64,000 nt of DNA from the NCBI RefSeq assembly GCF_004324755.1, contig NZ_SDMQ01000015.1, forward strand, positions 1 to 64,000, in the 5' to 3' direction. Positions 8,547 through 17,144 of the stretch are shown here, piece by piece. The stretch is from Propioniciclava sinopodophylli (GTDB lineage: Bacteria > Actinomycetota > Actinomycetes > Propionibacteriales > Propionibacteriaceae). The translations under genes were made by a program, and so were the position numbers. Under the pieces are notes generated by a model. The model was not told where the DNA came from. It did no database searches and saw nothing but the letters and a program-made list of their open reading frames with translations. How positions within the stretch are numbered: position 1 is the stretch's first letter; every line of letters starts with the position of its first letter.

Positions 8547-9294
8547 CCTCGGCATGCAGTACTTCGACGCCGTCACGGGCCTGATGCGCCGGATCCTCGA
8601 CACCCAGCAGGCAGCCATCGCCGAGGTCGCCCTGGTTCTGGCCGATCAGATCGCCGAGGACCGCCTCGTCCACGTCTACGGCCCTGGTGGGCACTCCAAC
8701 CTCGCCGCACAGGAGGTCTTCTTCCGTGCGGGCGGGCTCATGCACATCTCCGCGATCCTCGACGAGGGCACTCTGATCTCGTCCGGTGCGCTGCGCTCGA
8801 TGGCGATGGAGCGGACCCCACGGTACGGCCGGATCGTGATCGACGACGCCTCGCTGGGCGAGGGCGACGTCCTGGTGCTGGTGAACGCGTACGGCATCAA
8901 CGCCGCCCTCATCGACGCGGCCCTGCGCGCCCGCGAACTGGGTGTCCGCACCATCGGTATCTCCTCACGCGAGCACGCCGACAACACCACACCCGATCAT
9001 CCCGCCCGGCACCCTTCGCACCAGAACCTTCACGACGTCGTCGACCACCACGTCGACACGCTCGTCCCCATCGGTGACGCACTCATCGAGGTCGAGGGGG
9101 CACTCGAGAAGTCGGGCGCGAGTTCCACCTTCGCGAACGCCTTCGCGCTCAACTGGTTGATGCTCGAGACCCTCCAGGAGCTCGGCGCCCGGGGAGTGGC
9201 GGTCCCGCAGTGGCGCTCCGGCAATGCCCCCGGCGGCGACGAGGCGAACCAGCGCTTCATTGCCCGATTCAAGGGGCGCGTGAGATGCCTGTGA
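8539..9294 (+). CDS. SIS-domain sugar-phosphate-binding protein (UPF0309-like)
   Basis: A 251-aa protein with a single SIS fold. The N-terminal VYGPGGHSNLAAQEVFFRAG carries the phosphosugar-binding loop. A second Rossmann-like half contains VLVLVNAYGINAALIDAA and GVRTIGISS, followed by a His-rich stretch (HPSHQNLHDVVDHHVDT), typical of UPF0309 isomerase-like proteins. I prefer the GTG at 8539, which overlaps the deaminase stop; ATG 8521 is an in-frame alternative. Its place between deaminase and NagA suggests binding or isomerisation of an amino-sugar phosphate. Confidence 0.72.
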   Translation: MSDLGMQYFDAVTGLMRRILDTQQAAIAEVALVLADQIAEDRLVHVYGPGGHSNLAAQEVFFRAGGLMHISAILDEGTLISSGALRSMAMERTPRYGRIVIDDASLGEGDVLVLVNAYGINAALIDAALRARELGVRTIGISSREHADNTTPDHPARHPSHQNLHDVVDHHVDTLVPIGDALIEVEGALEKSGASSTFANAFALNWLMLETLQELGARGVAVPQWRSGNAPGGDEANQRFIARFKGRVRCL

Positions 9295-10409
9295 TCGAGG
9301 GCCGCTGCCCGCGCACCGGCGACCTGCTCCGCGTCGAGACCGCCGGTGACCGGATCGCCTCGGTCCAGCGTGCCCGGACGGCCGATGCGACCATCCCCTG
9401 GCTCGTGCCCGGCTTCATCGACGTCCAGGTGAACGGGTACGCGGGCCACGACGTCAATGGCGAGGGGGCGACCCCGGACGCGGTGGCCGCCATCACCCAC
9501 ACCCTCGCCACCCGCGGCGTCACCTCGTGGGTGCCGACCATCATCACGGGCTCGGAGGAGGCGATCATCCAGTCGATGCGCGCCGTCACGTCCGCCCGGG
9601 AGCAGGACCCGACCGTCGCGCGCGCCATCCCGTTCGTTCACGTGGAAGGCCCGTTCCTCTCACCAGAGGACGGCCCGCGAGGCGCACACGCGCTCGACCA
9701 GGTCCGTACCATCGACCCCGATGAGGTGGCGCGCTGGGCCCAGCACGGGCCGCTCGGCTACGTGACGGTATCCCCGCACGACGACGAGGCGCCGGCCCGC
9801 ATCGCACAGATCGCCGCCGGCGGGGTCCGGGTCGCGCTGGGCCACACGCACGCCTCCCCGGAACAGCTCCTCCGGGCCACGGACGCCGGCGCCACGCTCT
9901 GCACCCACCTCGGCAACGGTATCTTCGCCACCCTGCCCCGGCATCCCAACCCGATCTGGACGCAGTTGGCCGACGACCGCCTGACGGCAGGGTTCATCGG
10001 GGACGGACACCACCTGCCTCCGGACACCCTGACAGCGATGGTGCGGGCCAAGGGGCAGGGGCGACGCTTCCTCGTGTCCGACTCCGTCGCCCTCGCGGGA
10101 TCTGCCCCCGGTGTCTACCAGCAGCCTGTCGGAGGCGCCGTGGAACTTCACGACAACGGCCGACTCACCCTGTCCGGCACCCCGCTCCTGGCGGGATCCG
10201 CGGTGAACCTGGCCGAGGTCGTTGCCTACACGCTGACCCACACGCCGATCGATCTCAACACCGTCGTCGAGATGGTTTCGGAGACGCCGGCGCGCATCAT
10301 CGGCGACCCCACCCTCGCGCGGGTCCAAGCCGGTGCGCGGGCGGACCTCCTGCTGCTCGACCCATCCGGGACCGTGGTGGACGTGGTGCGCCAGGGGGCG
10401 CGACCGTGA
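9285..10409 (+). CDS. nagA: N-acetylglucosamine-6-phosphate deacetylase
   Basis: A 374-aa amidohydrolase of NagA size. Visible metal and substrate motifs are FIDVQVNGY (Gln in the first metal motif, as in E. coli NagA), HVEGPFL with the metal-binding Glu, GHTHAS and THLGNGI with the metal His residues, and SDSVALAG with the catalytic Asp. It removes acetate from GlcNAc-6-phosphate. The ATG overlaps the SIS gene by 10 bases, and its stop overlaps the next gene (GTGA). It is the firmest functional anchor that this operon degrades N-acetyl amino sugars. Confidence 0.85.
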   Translation: MPVIEGRCPRTGDLLRVETAGDRIASVQRARTADATIPWLVPGFIDVQVNGYAGHDVNGEGATPDAVAAITHTLATRGVTSWVPTIITGSEEAIIQSMRAVTSAREQDPTVARAIPFVHVEGPFLSPEDGPRGAHALDQVRTIDPDEVARWAQHGPLGYVTVSPHDDEAPARIAQIAAGGVRVALGHTHASPEQLLRATDAGATLCTHLGNGIFATLPRHPNPIWTQLADDRLTAGFIGDGHHLPPDTLTAMVRAKGQGRRFLVSDSVALAGSAPGVYQQPVGGAVELHDNGRLTLSGTPLLAGSAVNLAEVVAYTLTHTPIDLNTVVEMVSETPARIIGDPTLARVQAGARADLLLLDPSGTVVDVVRQGARP

Positions 10410-11644
10410 GCCTCACCGCCGGCGTTGCGGTCCGGACGGTCGAGGTACCGGCAGGGACGCCGCTGGCAGGGTTCGCCGGTCGGTTGTCCGCCAACACAGG
10501 CGTCCACGACCCCACGAGCGTTCGCGCCCTGGTCCTGGACGAGGTCGCGATCGTGACGGTCGACGTATGCGCCCTGCACGAGCGCACGTGCGCAGCCATC
10601 GAGGCCGCCAGCGGTCTGACCACAGTCGTCGTGACCGCCACGCACACCCACAGCGGGCCGTCGGTCGGGTGCGGCCGCGTCGGGCCCCACGCACCCCAGG
10701 TCCACGACGCGATCGTGGACGCCGCCCTCGCCGCTCTGCACGAGGCCGCCGATCGGCGCCGACCGGTGACTGTCGACTGGGCGCAGGTGCACGGCCTGGG
10801 CGTCGCGCACGACCGCCGGCACCTTGGCCGCCCGATCGACCCCCCGCTCGTCGCCCTCCGGTTCACCGACTCTGGGACCCAGGAAACCATCGCCACGCTG
10901 GCGAGTTATCCCTGCCACCCCGTCGTGCTCGACGCGACCAACACCCTCGTCACCGCCGACTACGTACACCCCCTCCGTGCGGGTGTCGAGGACTCCACGG
11001 CCGCACCCTGCGTGTTCCTCACCGGAGCTGCGGGGGACGTGAACACCGGGCACGAGGCGACGTCCTCCTTCGGGACCCAGAAGACGCCCCAGCGCACCTT
11101 CGAACAGGCCGAGACGTTGGGGGGACGCATCGCCGCCGGGCTGGAGGCCGCCCTGTGGGCACCGGTCGAGGCGAGGATCGCCACTGCACTCAGCGAGGGT
11201 CTGGTCTTCGACTACGAGCCACTCACCCAGGCCCGCGTGGACGCCCGCCGCGCAGAGTGGGAGACCCAGCTCGCCGACTCCGACCCGGGCCAGCGGGCGG
11301 TCTTGACCTGCTGGATCGCGTGGGCCGAGGACTGGCGTCCCGAGTGGCTCACCGAGCGCTGGGCAGGGCGGGTGACCTGTATCGACTTGGGCGGGGCCAC
11401 GGTGCTGATGTTGCCGGGCGAACCGTTCCTCTGGGCCGCCGACACCCTGATGGGTGTCCGGCCCCGCGTCATGGTCGCCGGCTACGCGGACGGGGTGGCC
11501 GGGTACCTCCCAACCTCCGACGCCTACCCCGAGGGCGGCTACGAGGTGGAGGATGCCTGTATGTACTACGCCATGCCGGCACCGTTCGCCCTAGGATCAC
11601 TCGAGCGTGCCGTCGAGGTGGCCCGATCCCTGCTGGAGGCCTGA
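10406..11644 (+). CDS. Neutral/alkaline ceramidase-like amidohydrolase (PF04734-like)
   Basis: A 412-aa protein resembling the N-terminal catalytic domain of neutral ceramidases. The metal motif THTHSGPS (H80, H82), a later SYPCHPVVLD with another candidate ligand, a GAAGDVNTGH loop, and PGEPFLWAADTLM with GYADGVAGYLPT near the C-terminus all fit. Full ceramidases have about 650 aa, a signal peptide and a C-terminal Ig-like domain. This one is short, has no signal peptide and is co-translated with nagA. It probably hydrolyses an amide on a small intracellular substrate, perhaps an N-acyl sugar, rather than ceramide. That is inference. Confidence 0.7.
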   Translation: MSLTAGVAVRTVEVPAGTPLAGFAGRLSANTGVHDPTSVRALVLDEVAIVTVDVCALHERTCAAIEAASGLTTVVVTATHTHSGPSVGCGRVGPHAPQVHDAIVDAALAALHEAADRRRPVTVDWAQVHGLGVAHDRRHLGRPIDPPLVALRFTDSGTQETIATLASYPCHPVVLDATNTLVTADYVHPLRAGVEDSTAAPCVFLTGAAGDVNTGHEATSSFGTQKTPQRTFEQAETLGGRIAAGLEAALWAPVEARIATALSEGLVFDYEPLTQARVDARRAEWETQLADSDPGQRAVLTCWIAWAEDWRPEWLTERWAGRVTCIDLGGATVLMLPGEPFLWAADTLMGVRPRVMVAGYADGVAGYLPTSDAYPEGGYEVEDACMYYAMPAPFALGSLERAVEVARSLLEA

Positions 11645-12610
11645 GTGCCGGGGCGGTCGACGATCCAGCAGGTGGCGCGTTCCCTGGGCGTCTCCCCCTC
11701 GACCGTGTCCCGCGCCTTCAATGCCCCGCACTTGCTGAAGGAGGAGACAGTCTCAGCGGTCGTGGCCACGGCCGAGCGCATGGGTTACGTCCCGAACCTC
11801 CACGCACGCGCCCTGGTGACCGGGAAGACCGGCCTCATCGGCTTGATCGTGCCGGACATCACCAACCCGTTCTTCCCACCTTTGGTCCGCGCGGCCCAGC
11901 GCGCTGCGGAGACACGCGGCCTCAGTGTCATGATCGCCGAGACGAACTCACTGCCGGAGCGGGAACGCGCCCACATCGCCTCCCTCGCCCCCCACTGCGG
12001 CGGACTGATCATCGCGTCCTCACGCCTGACGCCCGAGGAACTGCGCCACGTCGCCGACTCCACGCGCGTGGTACTGGTGAACAATGACACCGAGGGCGTC
12101 GCACGCGTGCTGATTTCCTCGGCCTCGGCGCTGACGGAAGGGATCCACGCGCTCGTCGCACGCGGCGCCCGCCGCTTCTGCTACGTGGGCGGGCCACACC
12201 GCTCGTGGTCGGAGTTCGAACGGCGGTCCACCTTGGAGCAGCTCGCAGCCGAACTCGATCTCGATGCCACCTACCACCGCGACGAGTCGGGGACCTACCA
12301 CGAGGCCCGGATGATGACCGCGACCGTCGACTGCGAGACGGACGCCGTCATCGCCTTCGACGACGTGATCGCGTGCGGTGTGCTCGACGGCCTCTCGGAT
12401 CGAGGTCTCCGGGTTCCGGAGGACATGGCCCTCCTCGGGTGTGACGACGCCCTCCCGGTCCAGACGCGCCCCCGCCTGTCCACCATCCGGCTGAGAGCGG
12501 CTGAAGGGGTGACCGAGGCGGTCCGCATGGTCACGGAGGCGACCGGTTCCACCGTCGACGAGGAGCGTGTGCTCCTGCCTGGCGTGCTGGAGTTCCGGGA
12601 GACGACCTGA
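11645..12610 (+). CDS. LacI-family transcriptional regulator of the amino-sugar operon
   Basis: A 321-aa repressor-type protein. The N-terminal helix-turn-helix is STIQQVARSLGVSPSTVSRA with hinge YVPNLHARAL, followed by a periplasmic-binding-protein-like domain beginning GLIGLIVPDITNPFF. The GTG start abuts the stop of the ceramidase-like gene, so it is the last gene of the operon. It most likely binds the palindrome at 4962-4979 and releases it on binding an amino-sugar intermediate, which would give autoregulation. Confidence 0.85.
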   Translation: MPGRSTIQQVARSLGVSPSTVSRAFNAPHLLKEETVSAVVATAERMGYVPNLHARALVTGKTGLIGLIVPDITNPFFPPLVRAAQRAAETRGLSVMIAETNSLPERERAHIASLAPHCGGLIIASSRLTPEELRHVADSTRVVLVNNDTEGVARVLISSASALTEGIHALVARGARRFCYVGGPHRSWSEFERRSTLEQLAAELDLDATYHRDESGTYHEARMMTATVDCETDAVIAFDDVIACGVLDGLSDRGLRVPEDMALLGCDDALPVQTRPRLSTIRLRAAEGVTEAVRMVTEATGSTVDEERVLLPGVLEFRETT

Positions 12611-12647
12611 TCCCCGCACTGTGCGGAGCCTGTCCTCGACAAGCCAC

Positions 12648-12686
12648 GGCCCTTCGAGGCTCGCTCCGCTCGCATCTCGGGGACCT
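12648..12686. repeat. Dispersed intergenic repeat, copy 2
   Basis: This copy differs from 299-337 at three positions. It lies between the convergent LacI and acyltransferase genes and touches the acyltransferase stop codon. A small hairpin (CCGCAC, T, GTGCGG at 12614-12626) just upstream could help terminate the LacI operon. Confidence 0.6.
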
Positions 12687-14655
12687 AGGGCAGCTGGTGC
12701 TCCACCAGTTCGGGCGCGACACCGGTGTGTCGCTCGACCAGCTCGGCGAAGGCGGACTGCACGGCGCGCGCGTACAGGTGCGAGCCACGCAGGCTGGGGT
12801 GCTTGCGGTCGGACTGGACCGCCCGAGGGTCGTCGCGCACCACTTGCTGCCAGTCGGCGATGGCCACGTTGGCCCGGCCGGCCACGGCCTGGCTCAGGGC
12901 GGCGTTGTCGGTCTCGACGCGGGCGAACGTGCCGTAGAGGTTGACCAGGACGACCATGCGGTCGGGGCCCAGTGCGTCCAGGACGGCGGTGACGTCCTCG
13001 GGCTTGGTGCCCGCGTTGAGTCCGAAGTGGACCACGACGGCGCGACGGGCGTCCTCGCCGCGGGCCTCGATGGCGGCTTGCCCCGCGGCCCAGCGCCGGT
13101 TGGACTCCGCATCGATCCGGATGCCCGGGAAGTACAGCCTCAGCGCGTGAACGCTGGAGACCATCATCGAGTCACCGAAGCCGTCGACCTCGTCGCCGGT
13201 GGGCATCGACCAGTCCTGCCCGACCGCCGAGGGCTTGCCTCCGGCCGGCTCGGACGCCGCGGGCGCCACCTCGGCGGCGGGCACGGGCCCGGCGGCAACA
13301 TCGGCGACGGCCGGCTCGACCGGCACCGCGGGCGCCACCGGGGCGTCCGGCACCTGCGCCTCCTGCGCGTTGGCCTGCAGCACGCGGGCGGTCTCGGTCA
13401 TGGACGGGGCAGTCGCGACGACGGTCGTCAGCGCCAACCCGAGCAGCAGCGACGCCGCGACCAAGCCACGGGCCCGGCTCCAGGGCAGGGCCCGCACCCA
13501 GCCGCGGACGCGGCGTCCGGTCTCGTGGAAGCCCGCCTTGCGGATGGGCTCCTCGACGAACCGGAACGACAGCTCGGCCACGCCCACCGTGAGGGCAACC
13601 GCCAGGGCGCGGGAGGCGAGGAACTGCCAGCTGTCCACGGCGGCGGGCCACAGCTGGTCGACGATCACGATGGCGGGCCAGTGCCACAGGTAGAGGCCGT
13701 AGGAGCGGCGTCCGATCCAGGTGACGACCTTGCCGTCGAGCACGTACTGCAGGGGCGTACGCGGGCCGCCGCCGCGGGTGATGGCGCTCAGCACGAGCAC
13801 GCCGGTGGCCGCGCTGACGACCGTGAAGCCGCCACGGTAGGTGAGCGCGGACTCCTCGGTCAGCACCACCATGCCGACCGCGACGACGGCGAGCGCGACG
13901 GGGCCGACCCAGTGGCGGTGGCGCAGCAGGAAGACCTCCAGGGGGGCGCGCTGCGCGCCGGCCCACAGGAAGGCGAGGGTGGCGCCGAGCATGAGCCCCA
14001 TCAGGTGGGTGTCGGTGCCGTAGTAGAGACGGGTGACGTCCTCGCCGGGGACGTACAGCAGCGCCATCGCGAGGGTGGACGCCGTCGCAACCGCCAGCGG
14101 GACCGCCCAGCGCGCGTTGCGGTGCAGGCGCACCAGCAGCACGAAGCTGACGATGGGCCAGACGAGGTAGAACTGCTCCTCGACAGCGAGCGACCACAAG
14201 TTCATGAACAAGGTCGGCGCGGTCTGGTCGAAGTAGCTCTGGCCGCTGATGATCTCCACCCAGTTGGTGGAGAACGTCGCGGCGCCGAGAACCTGGCGCC
14301 CGATGCCGACGGTGAGGTCGGCGCTGACCAGCCGGGCGAGCAGCGTGCCGGCCACCACGCACAGCACAAGCGCGGGGATGAGCCGGCGGGCGCGCCGCGT
14401 CCAGAAGCCCTTGAGGTCGATGATGCCGTTGTCGGCGATCTCGCGGGCCAGGAGGCTGGTGATCAGAAACCCGGAGATGACGAAGAAGACGTCCACCCCG
14501 AGGAAGCCGCCGGGCAGCCACCCGTCGTGGAGATGGAACACGAGCACGCTGATGATGGCGAGCGCCCGGAGTCCGTCAAGGCCCGCGAAGAACTCGCGTG
14601 ACCGAGCCTTCGTCGAGGGCGCCGCGGGCCGGGGAAGGACCTGCGAGGTCGGCAT
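12685..14655 (-). CDS. OatA-like membrane O-acetyltransferase (acyltransferase-3 plus SGNH domain)
   Basis: A 656-aa two-domain protein. Residues ~20-370 form an acyltransferase-3 membrane domain with about ten helices and motifs FAGLDGLRALAI, GGFLGVDVFFVISGFL and LWSLAVEEQFYLVWP. After a Pro/Ala-rich linker comes an extracytoplasmic SGNH domain with GDSMM (nucleophile Ser) and DRKHPSLRGSHLY carrying the catalytic Asp/His. Such proteins move acetyl groups across the membrane onto peptidoglycan or surface glycans. I start at ATG 14655 (MPTSQVLP); an upstream ATG at 14721 is possible but adds only a non-conserved leader. It stands alone. Confidence 0.85.
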   Translation of the reverse strand: MPTSQVLPRPAAPSTKARSREFFAGLDGLRALAIISVLVFHLHDGWLPGGFLGVDVFFVISGFLITSLLAREIADNGIIDLKGFWTRRARRLIPALVLCVVAGTLLARLVSADLTVGIGRQVLGAATFSTNWVEIISGQSYFDQTAPTLFMNLWSLAVEEQFYLVWPIVSFVLLVRLHRNARWAVPLAVATASTLAMALLYVPGEDVTRLYYGTDTHLMGLMLGATLAFLWAGAQRAPLEVFLLRHRHWVGPVALAVVAVGMVVLTEESALTYRGGFTVVSAATGVLVLSAITRGGGPRTPLQYVLDGKVVTWIGRRSYGLYLWHWPAIVIVDQLWPAAVDSWQFLASRALAVALTVGVAELSFRFVEEPIRKAGFHETGRRVRGWVRALPWSRARGLVAASLLLGLALTTVVATAPSMTETARVLQANAQEAQVPDAPVAPAVPVEPAVADVAAGPVPAAEVAPAASEPAGGKPSAVGQDWSMPTGDEVDGFGDSMMVSSVHALRLYFPGIRIDAESNRRWAAGQAAIEARGEDARRAVVVHFGLNAGTKPEDVTAVLDALGPDRMVVLVNLYGTFARVETDNAALSQAVAGRANVAIADWQQVVRDDPRAVQSDRKHPSLRGSHLYARAVQSAFAELVERHTGVAPELVEHQLP

Positions 14656-14837
14656 GTAGGTGAGCGTAGGACCTGCCCCGGACAATCCCGGACGCCACGC
14701 CGTACGGCGCGCGCCGGGCACCGGGGCGGAGCTTCGCGGGTGAGCTCGAGACGTTCCAGCGACGCCCTTGGAGGTCGCTTCGTCGTCGTGGTGGTCTGGC
14801 GGTCGCTCAGGGCACAGGCACCATCACCCCTTCCCGA

Positions 14838-14875
14838 ACAGATACAACTGAAACTATTTACAGATACAAGTGAAA
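14838..14875. promoter_or_regulatory. Tandem 16-bp direct repeats upstream of the toxin-antitoxin pair
   Basis: ACAGATACAACTGAAA (14838-14853) and ACAGATACAAGTGAAA (14860-14875) differ at one base and start 22 bases apart, about two helical turns. They end 10 bases before the antitoxin start, in an unusually AT-rich patch. This is the expected place for the antitoxin to bind and repress its own promoter. Confidence 0.6.
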
Positions 14876-14885
14876 GGCGTGTATC

Positions 14886-15335
14886 GTGGGCCGCATGGCG
14901 ACAACGTTGGCATCCCCCGAACGCAGCCGTGTGATCGCAACCGAACGTGAGGTCTCTCAGGCTCGCGACGTGCTCGCGCAGCTGGAGGGCCCACAGGGCA
15001 CCTTGGTCGTCGAGCGCGTCGGGGAAGCCGCGAGCACGATGCCTCCCGAGGTCGGACGGATTCTCCAGCAGGTGCTGGACGCCATGGCTCGCGGTGGCAC
15101 CATCACGGTCACCTCGGTTCCGAAGGAACTGACTCCTGCGGGCGCTGCCGAGATCTTGGGCATCTCTCGACCCACGTTGATGAAGCTGGTCAAGGAAGGA
15201 CGCATTGTCTCGCACCGCGTCGGCACCCATCATCGCCTGAAGTCCGAGGATGTGTTCGCCGAACTGAAGGCGCGACGCGCACGGGAACGCGCGGCATTCG
15301 CCGCGTTGTTGGAGGCTCAGGGCGACGACGACTGA
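14886..15335 (+). CDS. HTH-domain antitoxin of a PIN toxin system
   Basis: A 149-aa protein whose C-terminal half carries an excisionase-like helix-turn-helix (AAEILGISRPTLMKLVKEGR, ~residues 82-101) followed by an Arg/Ala-rich tail. The N-terminal half (~residues 20-70) is helical and could wrap the toxin. I chose GTG 14886 because AAAGG lies nine bases upstream; ATG 14895 is an alternative. It is followed 41 bases later by a PIN-domain gene, the arrangement of type II toxin-antitoxin modules, and preceded by direct repeats that are probable operators. Confidence 0.75.
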   Translation: MGRMATTLASPERSRVIATEREVSQARDVLAQLEGPQGTLVVERVGEAASTMPPEVGRILQQVLDAMARGGTITVTSVPKELTPAGAAEILGISRPTLMKLVKEGRIVSHRVGTHHRLKSEDVFAELKARRARERAAFAALLEAQGDDD

Positions 15336-15376
15336 GCCTCCGACTACCGGCTGAGCGTCGCCGCTAGGCTCGGCGC

Positions 15377-15982
15377 ATGCCCGCCCCGGGAACCATGGTC
15401 GTCTTTGTCGACGCGAACGTCTGGCACTCACGGACGCTTCGCGATTGGGTGGGCACGTTGTACACGCTTCCGGAGACTCCGCCGTTCGAGGTGCGGTGGA
15501 CGGAGGACGTCATGGCGGAGGTGCTCTACTCGCTTCGACGCAAGCATCCCGACTGGGATGGTGGACGGATCACGCGGATCCGAGACCTGCTCCAGTCGAC
15601 CTTCGAGGTGGGACGTGTGGAGAGCTTCCCCATGGACGAGCGCTACCAGGGCAAGGATCCACTCGACGCCCACGTGCACGCCGCAGCGGTAGCCTGCGGG
15701 GCGGGGATCCTCCTCACGTGCAACGTCTCCGATTTCGTCTGGGACGAGGCCACCGCACCGTACGACGTGCTCAATCCAGACGCGTTCCTGACGCTGATGG
15801 ACGACTCCGCACCGGAACTCATCAGGGCGGCGACGCTGAGCATGAACCAGTACTGGTTCTCCAAGACTGGAAGTGCCAATCTGCCCGCTCGACTCAAGAA
15901 GGCGGGGTGTCCTGAGTTCGCGGAACGTGTCCGGCGCCACACGCAGGGTCAGGAGCACGCATTGCTCAAGACGACCGACTGA
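15377..15982 (+). CDS. PIN-domain ribonuclease toxin
   Basis: A 201-aa PIN-fold protein. The acidic catalytic set is visible: D12 in VVFVDANVW, E48 in DVMAEVLYSL, D94/D97 in GKDPLDAHVHAAAV and D119 in TCNVSDF. PIN toxins cleave tRNA or rRNA and are held inactive by the antitoxin encoded just upstream. It is longer than typical VapC (~130 aa), with ~75 extra residues at the C-terminus, as in the PIN partners of HTH antitoxins. The ATG at 15377 has no clear ribosome-binding site, so coupling to the antitoxin is likely. Confidence 0.78.
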   Translation: MPAPGTMVVFVDANVWHSRTLRDWVGTLYTLPETPPFEVRWTEDVMAEVLYSLRRKHPDWDGGRITRIRDLLQSTFEVGRVESFPMDERYQGKDPLDAHVHAAAVACGAGILLTCNVSDFVWDEATAPYDVLNPDAFLTLMDDSAPELIRAATLSMNQYWFSKTGSANLPARLKKAGCPEFAERVRRHTQGQEHALLKTTD

Positions 15983-15988
15983 CCCCCA

Positions 15989-16403
15989 TTGCGGGGCGGC
16001 AGGTGGCCCCGTACGCGTCTCAGGCTGAGTGAAACCAGCCATGAGATTCCTAAGCGGGCCGCACGAGAGGCCTTTGAAAAGCTGGGACCGAGCCCGTGCG
16101 AGAAGGCGAAGGTGGCCATACACCGCAGCAATGGCCATCACCTGGGGTCGGTCTACGAGACGGACGCCGGGCGCGTCTTTCACTCGGTCCTCACCTCGCG
16201 CGGTCGCGGTTGCAAGGACCTGCCGGTGAGCCGGCACCGGGTCCGACGAGGGACGCGACTGGCTGGACCTGTTGGACGCTGGGGAGGACCCGACCGTGCC
16301 GGACCAGCTCCAGTCAGGGCGCGCGTGCGGGTCCTACCAGCTGTCCCGGGCGTTGCTGGTCAGACAGATCAAGGTGAGCGAGAAGCGCGCCATCGCGGAG
16401 TGA
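15989..16403 (+). pseudogene. Broken hypothetical gene
   Basis: Two adjoining frames look coding. One runs ETSHEIPKRAAREAFEKLGP through VYETDAGRVFHSVLTSRG to about 16225. The other runs from about 16236 (SDEGRDWLDLLDAGEDP) to TGA 16401-16403. The change of frame falls near 16230, just after a TGA in the second frame. No convincing start codon is visible. I do not recognise the family. It may be a decayed partner or cargo of the neighbouring toxin-antitoxin module. From 16404 to 16560 I see only a short leftward reading (RLMDDRGVLYQRRDAYTW) that may be another fragment. Confidence 0.4.
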
Positions 16404-16578
16404 GGGGGCTCATCCCCCCTCGCTGAGGCCCAGGCCGTCCAGGTGTAGGCGTCGCGGCGCTGGTACAGGACGCCGCGGTCATCCATGAGGCGGACGAGCC
16501 ACGGTTGCCCCTCGCGCGGGGCGCTTGCCTGCCTCGCCTAGAATGGCGACGGGTCGCGATATGTCGTTAGGAGACACC

Positions 16579-17112
16579 ATGCACCATCGTCACGCCCATG
16601 GCCCAGGCGGCCGTGGCTTCCAGCAACTCATGGACCTGATCGGGCTCCAGGACGCTCCCCCTGCCGGCGCCGGGCGTGCCCGACGCGGCGACGTCCGGAC
16701 GGCCACCCTGCTGCTCCTCACCGAGCAGCCCATGCACGGCTACCAGATCATTCGGGAGATCACGGACCGCAGCGGCGGCGCGTGGAGCCCCAGCGCGGGG
16801 TCGGTCTACCCCACCTTGCAGATGCTCGCCGATGAGGGCCTGATCGACTCGGAGCACTCCGAGGGCAAGAAGGTCTATCGCCTGACCGAGTCCGGCGCCG
16901 CGGCGGCCGCAGGCCTCGGTGGGCAGCGCGCTCCGTGGGAGGAGGCCGCCGGGACCACGTCCGACCGCACGGCCCTGCAGCAGTCGGCCGCCCGCCTGGC
17001 CCAGGCGGTGTTCCAGGTGGCCCGCACGGCCTCGGAGAGCCAGCGCACCAGCGCGACCGAGGTCCTCGACGAGGCACGCCGGAAGCTGTACAGCATCCTG
17101 GCCCAGGACTGA
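16579..17112 (+). CDS. PadR-family transcriptional regulator
   Basis: A 177-aa protein with the PadR winged helix at ~45-115: GDVRTATLLLLTEQPMHGYQ, then SAGSVYPTLQMLADEGLI and KKVYRLTESG. A C-terminal helical dimerisation region follows. The His-rich N-terminus (MHHRHAHG) is common in this family. The ATG at 16579 follows TAGGAG; ATG 16561 is less likely. A near-palindrome CGATATGTCG at 16556-16565 lies just before the gene and may be its own operator. It is followed 32 bases later by a UbiB-type kinase gene, probably in the same operon. Confidence 0.85.
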   Translation: MHHRHAHGPGGRGFQQLMDLIGLQDAPPAGAGRARRGDVRTATLLLLTEQPMHGYQIIREITDRSGGAWSPSAGSVYPTLQMLADEGLIDSEHSEGKKVYRLTESGAAAAAGLGGQRAPWEEAAGTTSDRTALQQSAARLAQAVFQVARTASESQRTSATEVLDEARRKLYSILAQD

Positions 17113-17144
17113 CGCCACTCGCCCCCGACCGACGCGGAGCACGC

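Noticed and set aside
10406-11644. Secreted true ceramidase
   Set aside because: No signal peptide, about 250 residues too short, and translationally coupled to nagA.
10333-12087. Long rightward frame over the ceramidase-like and LacI genes
   Set aside because: Arg/Pro-rich shadow translation of high-GC codons; the other frame holds recognised proteins with overlapping starts.
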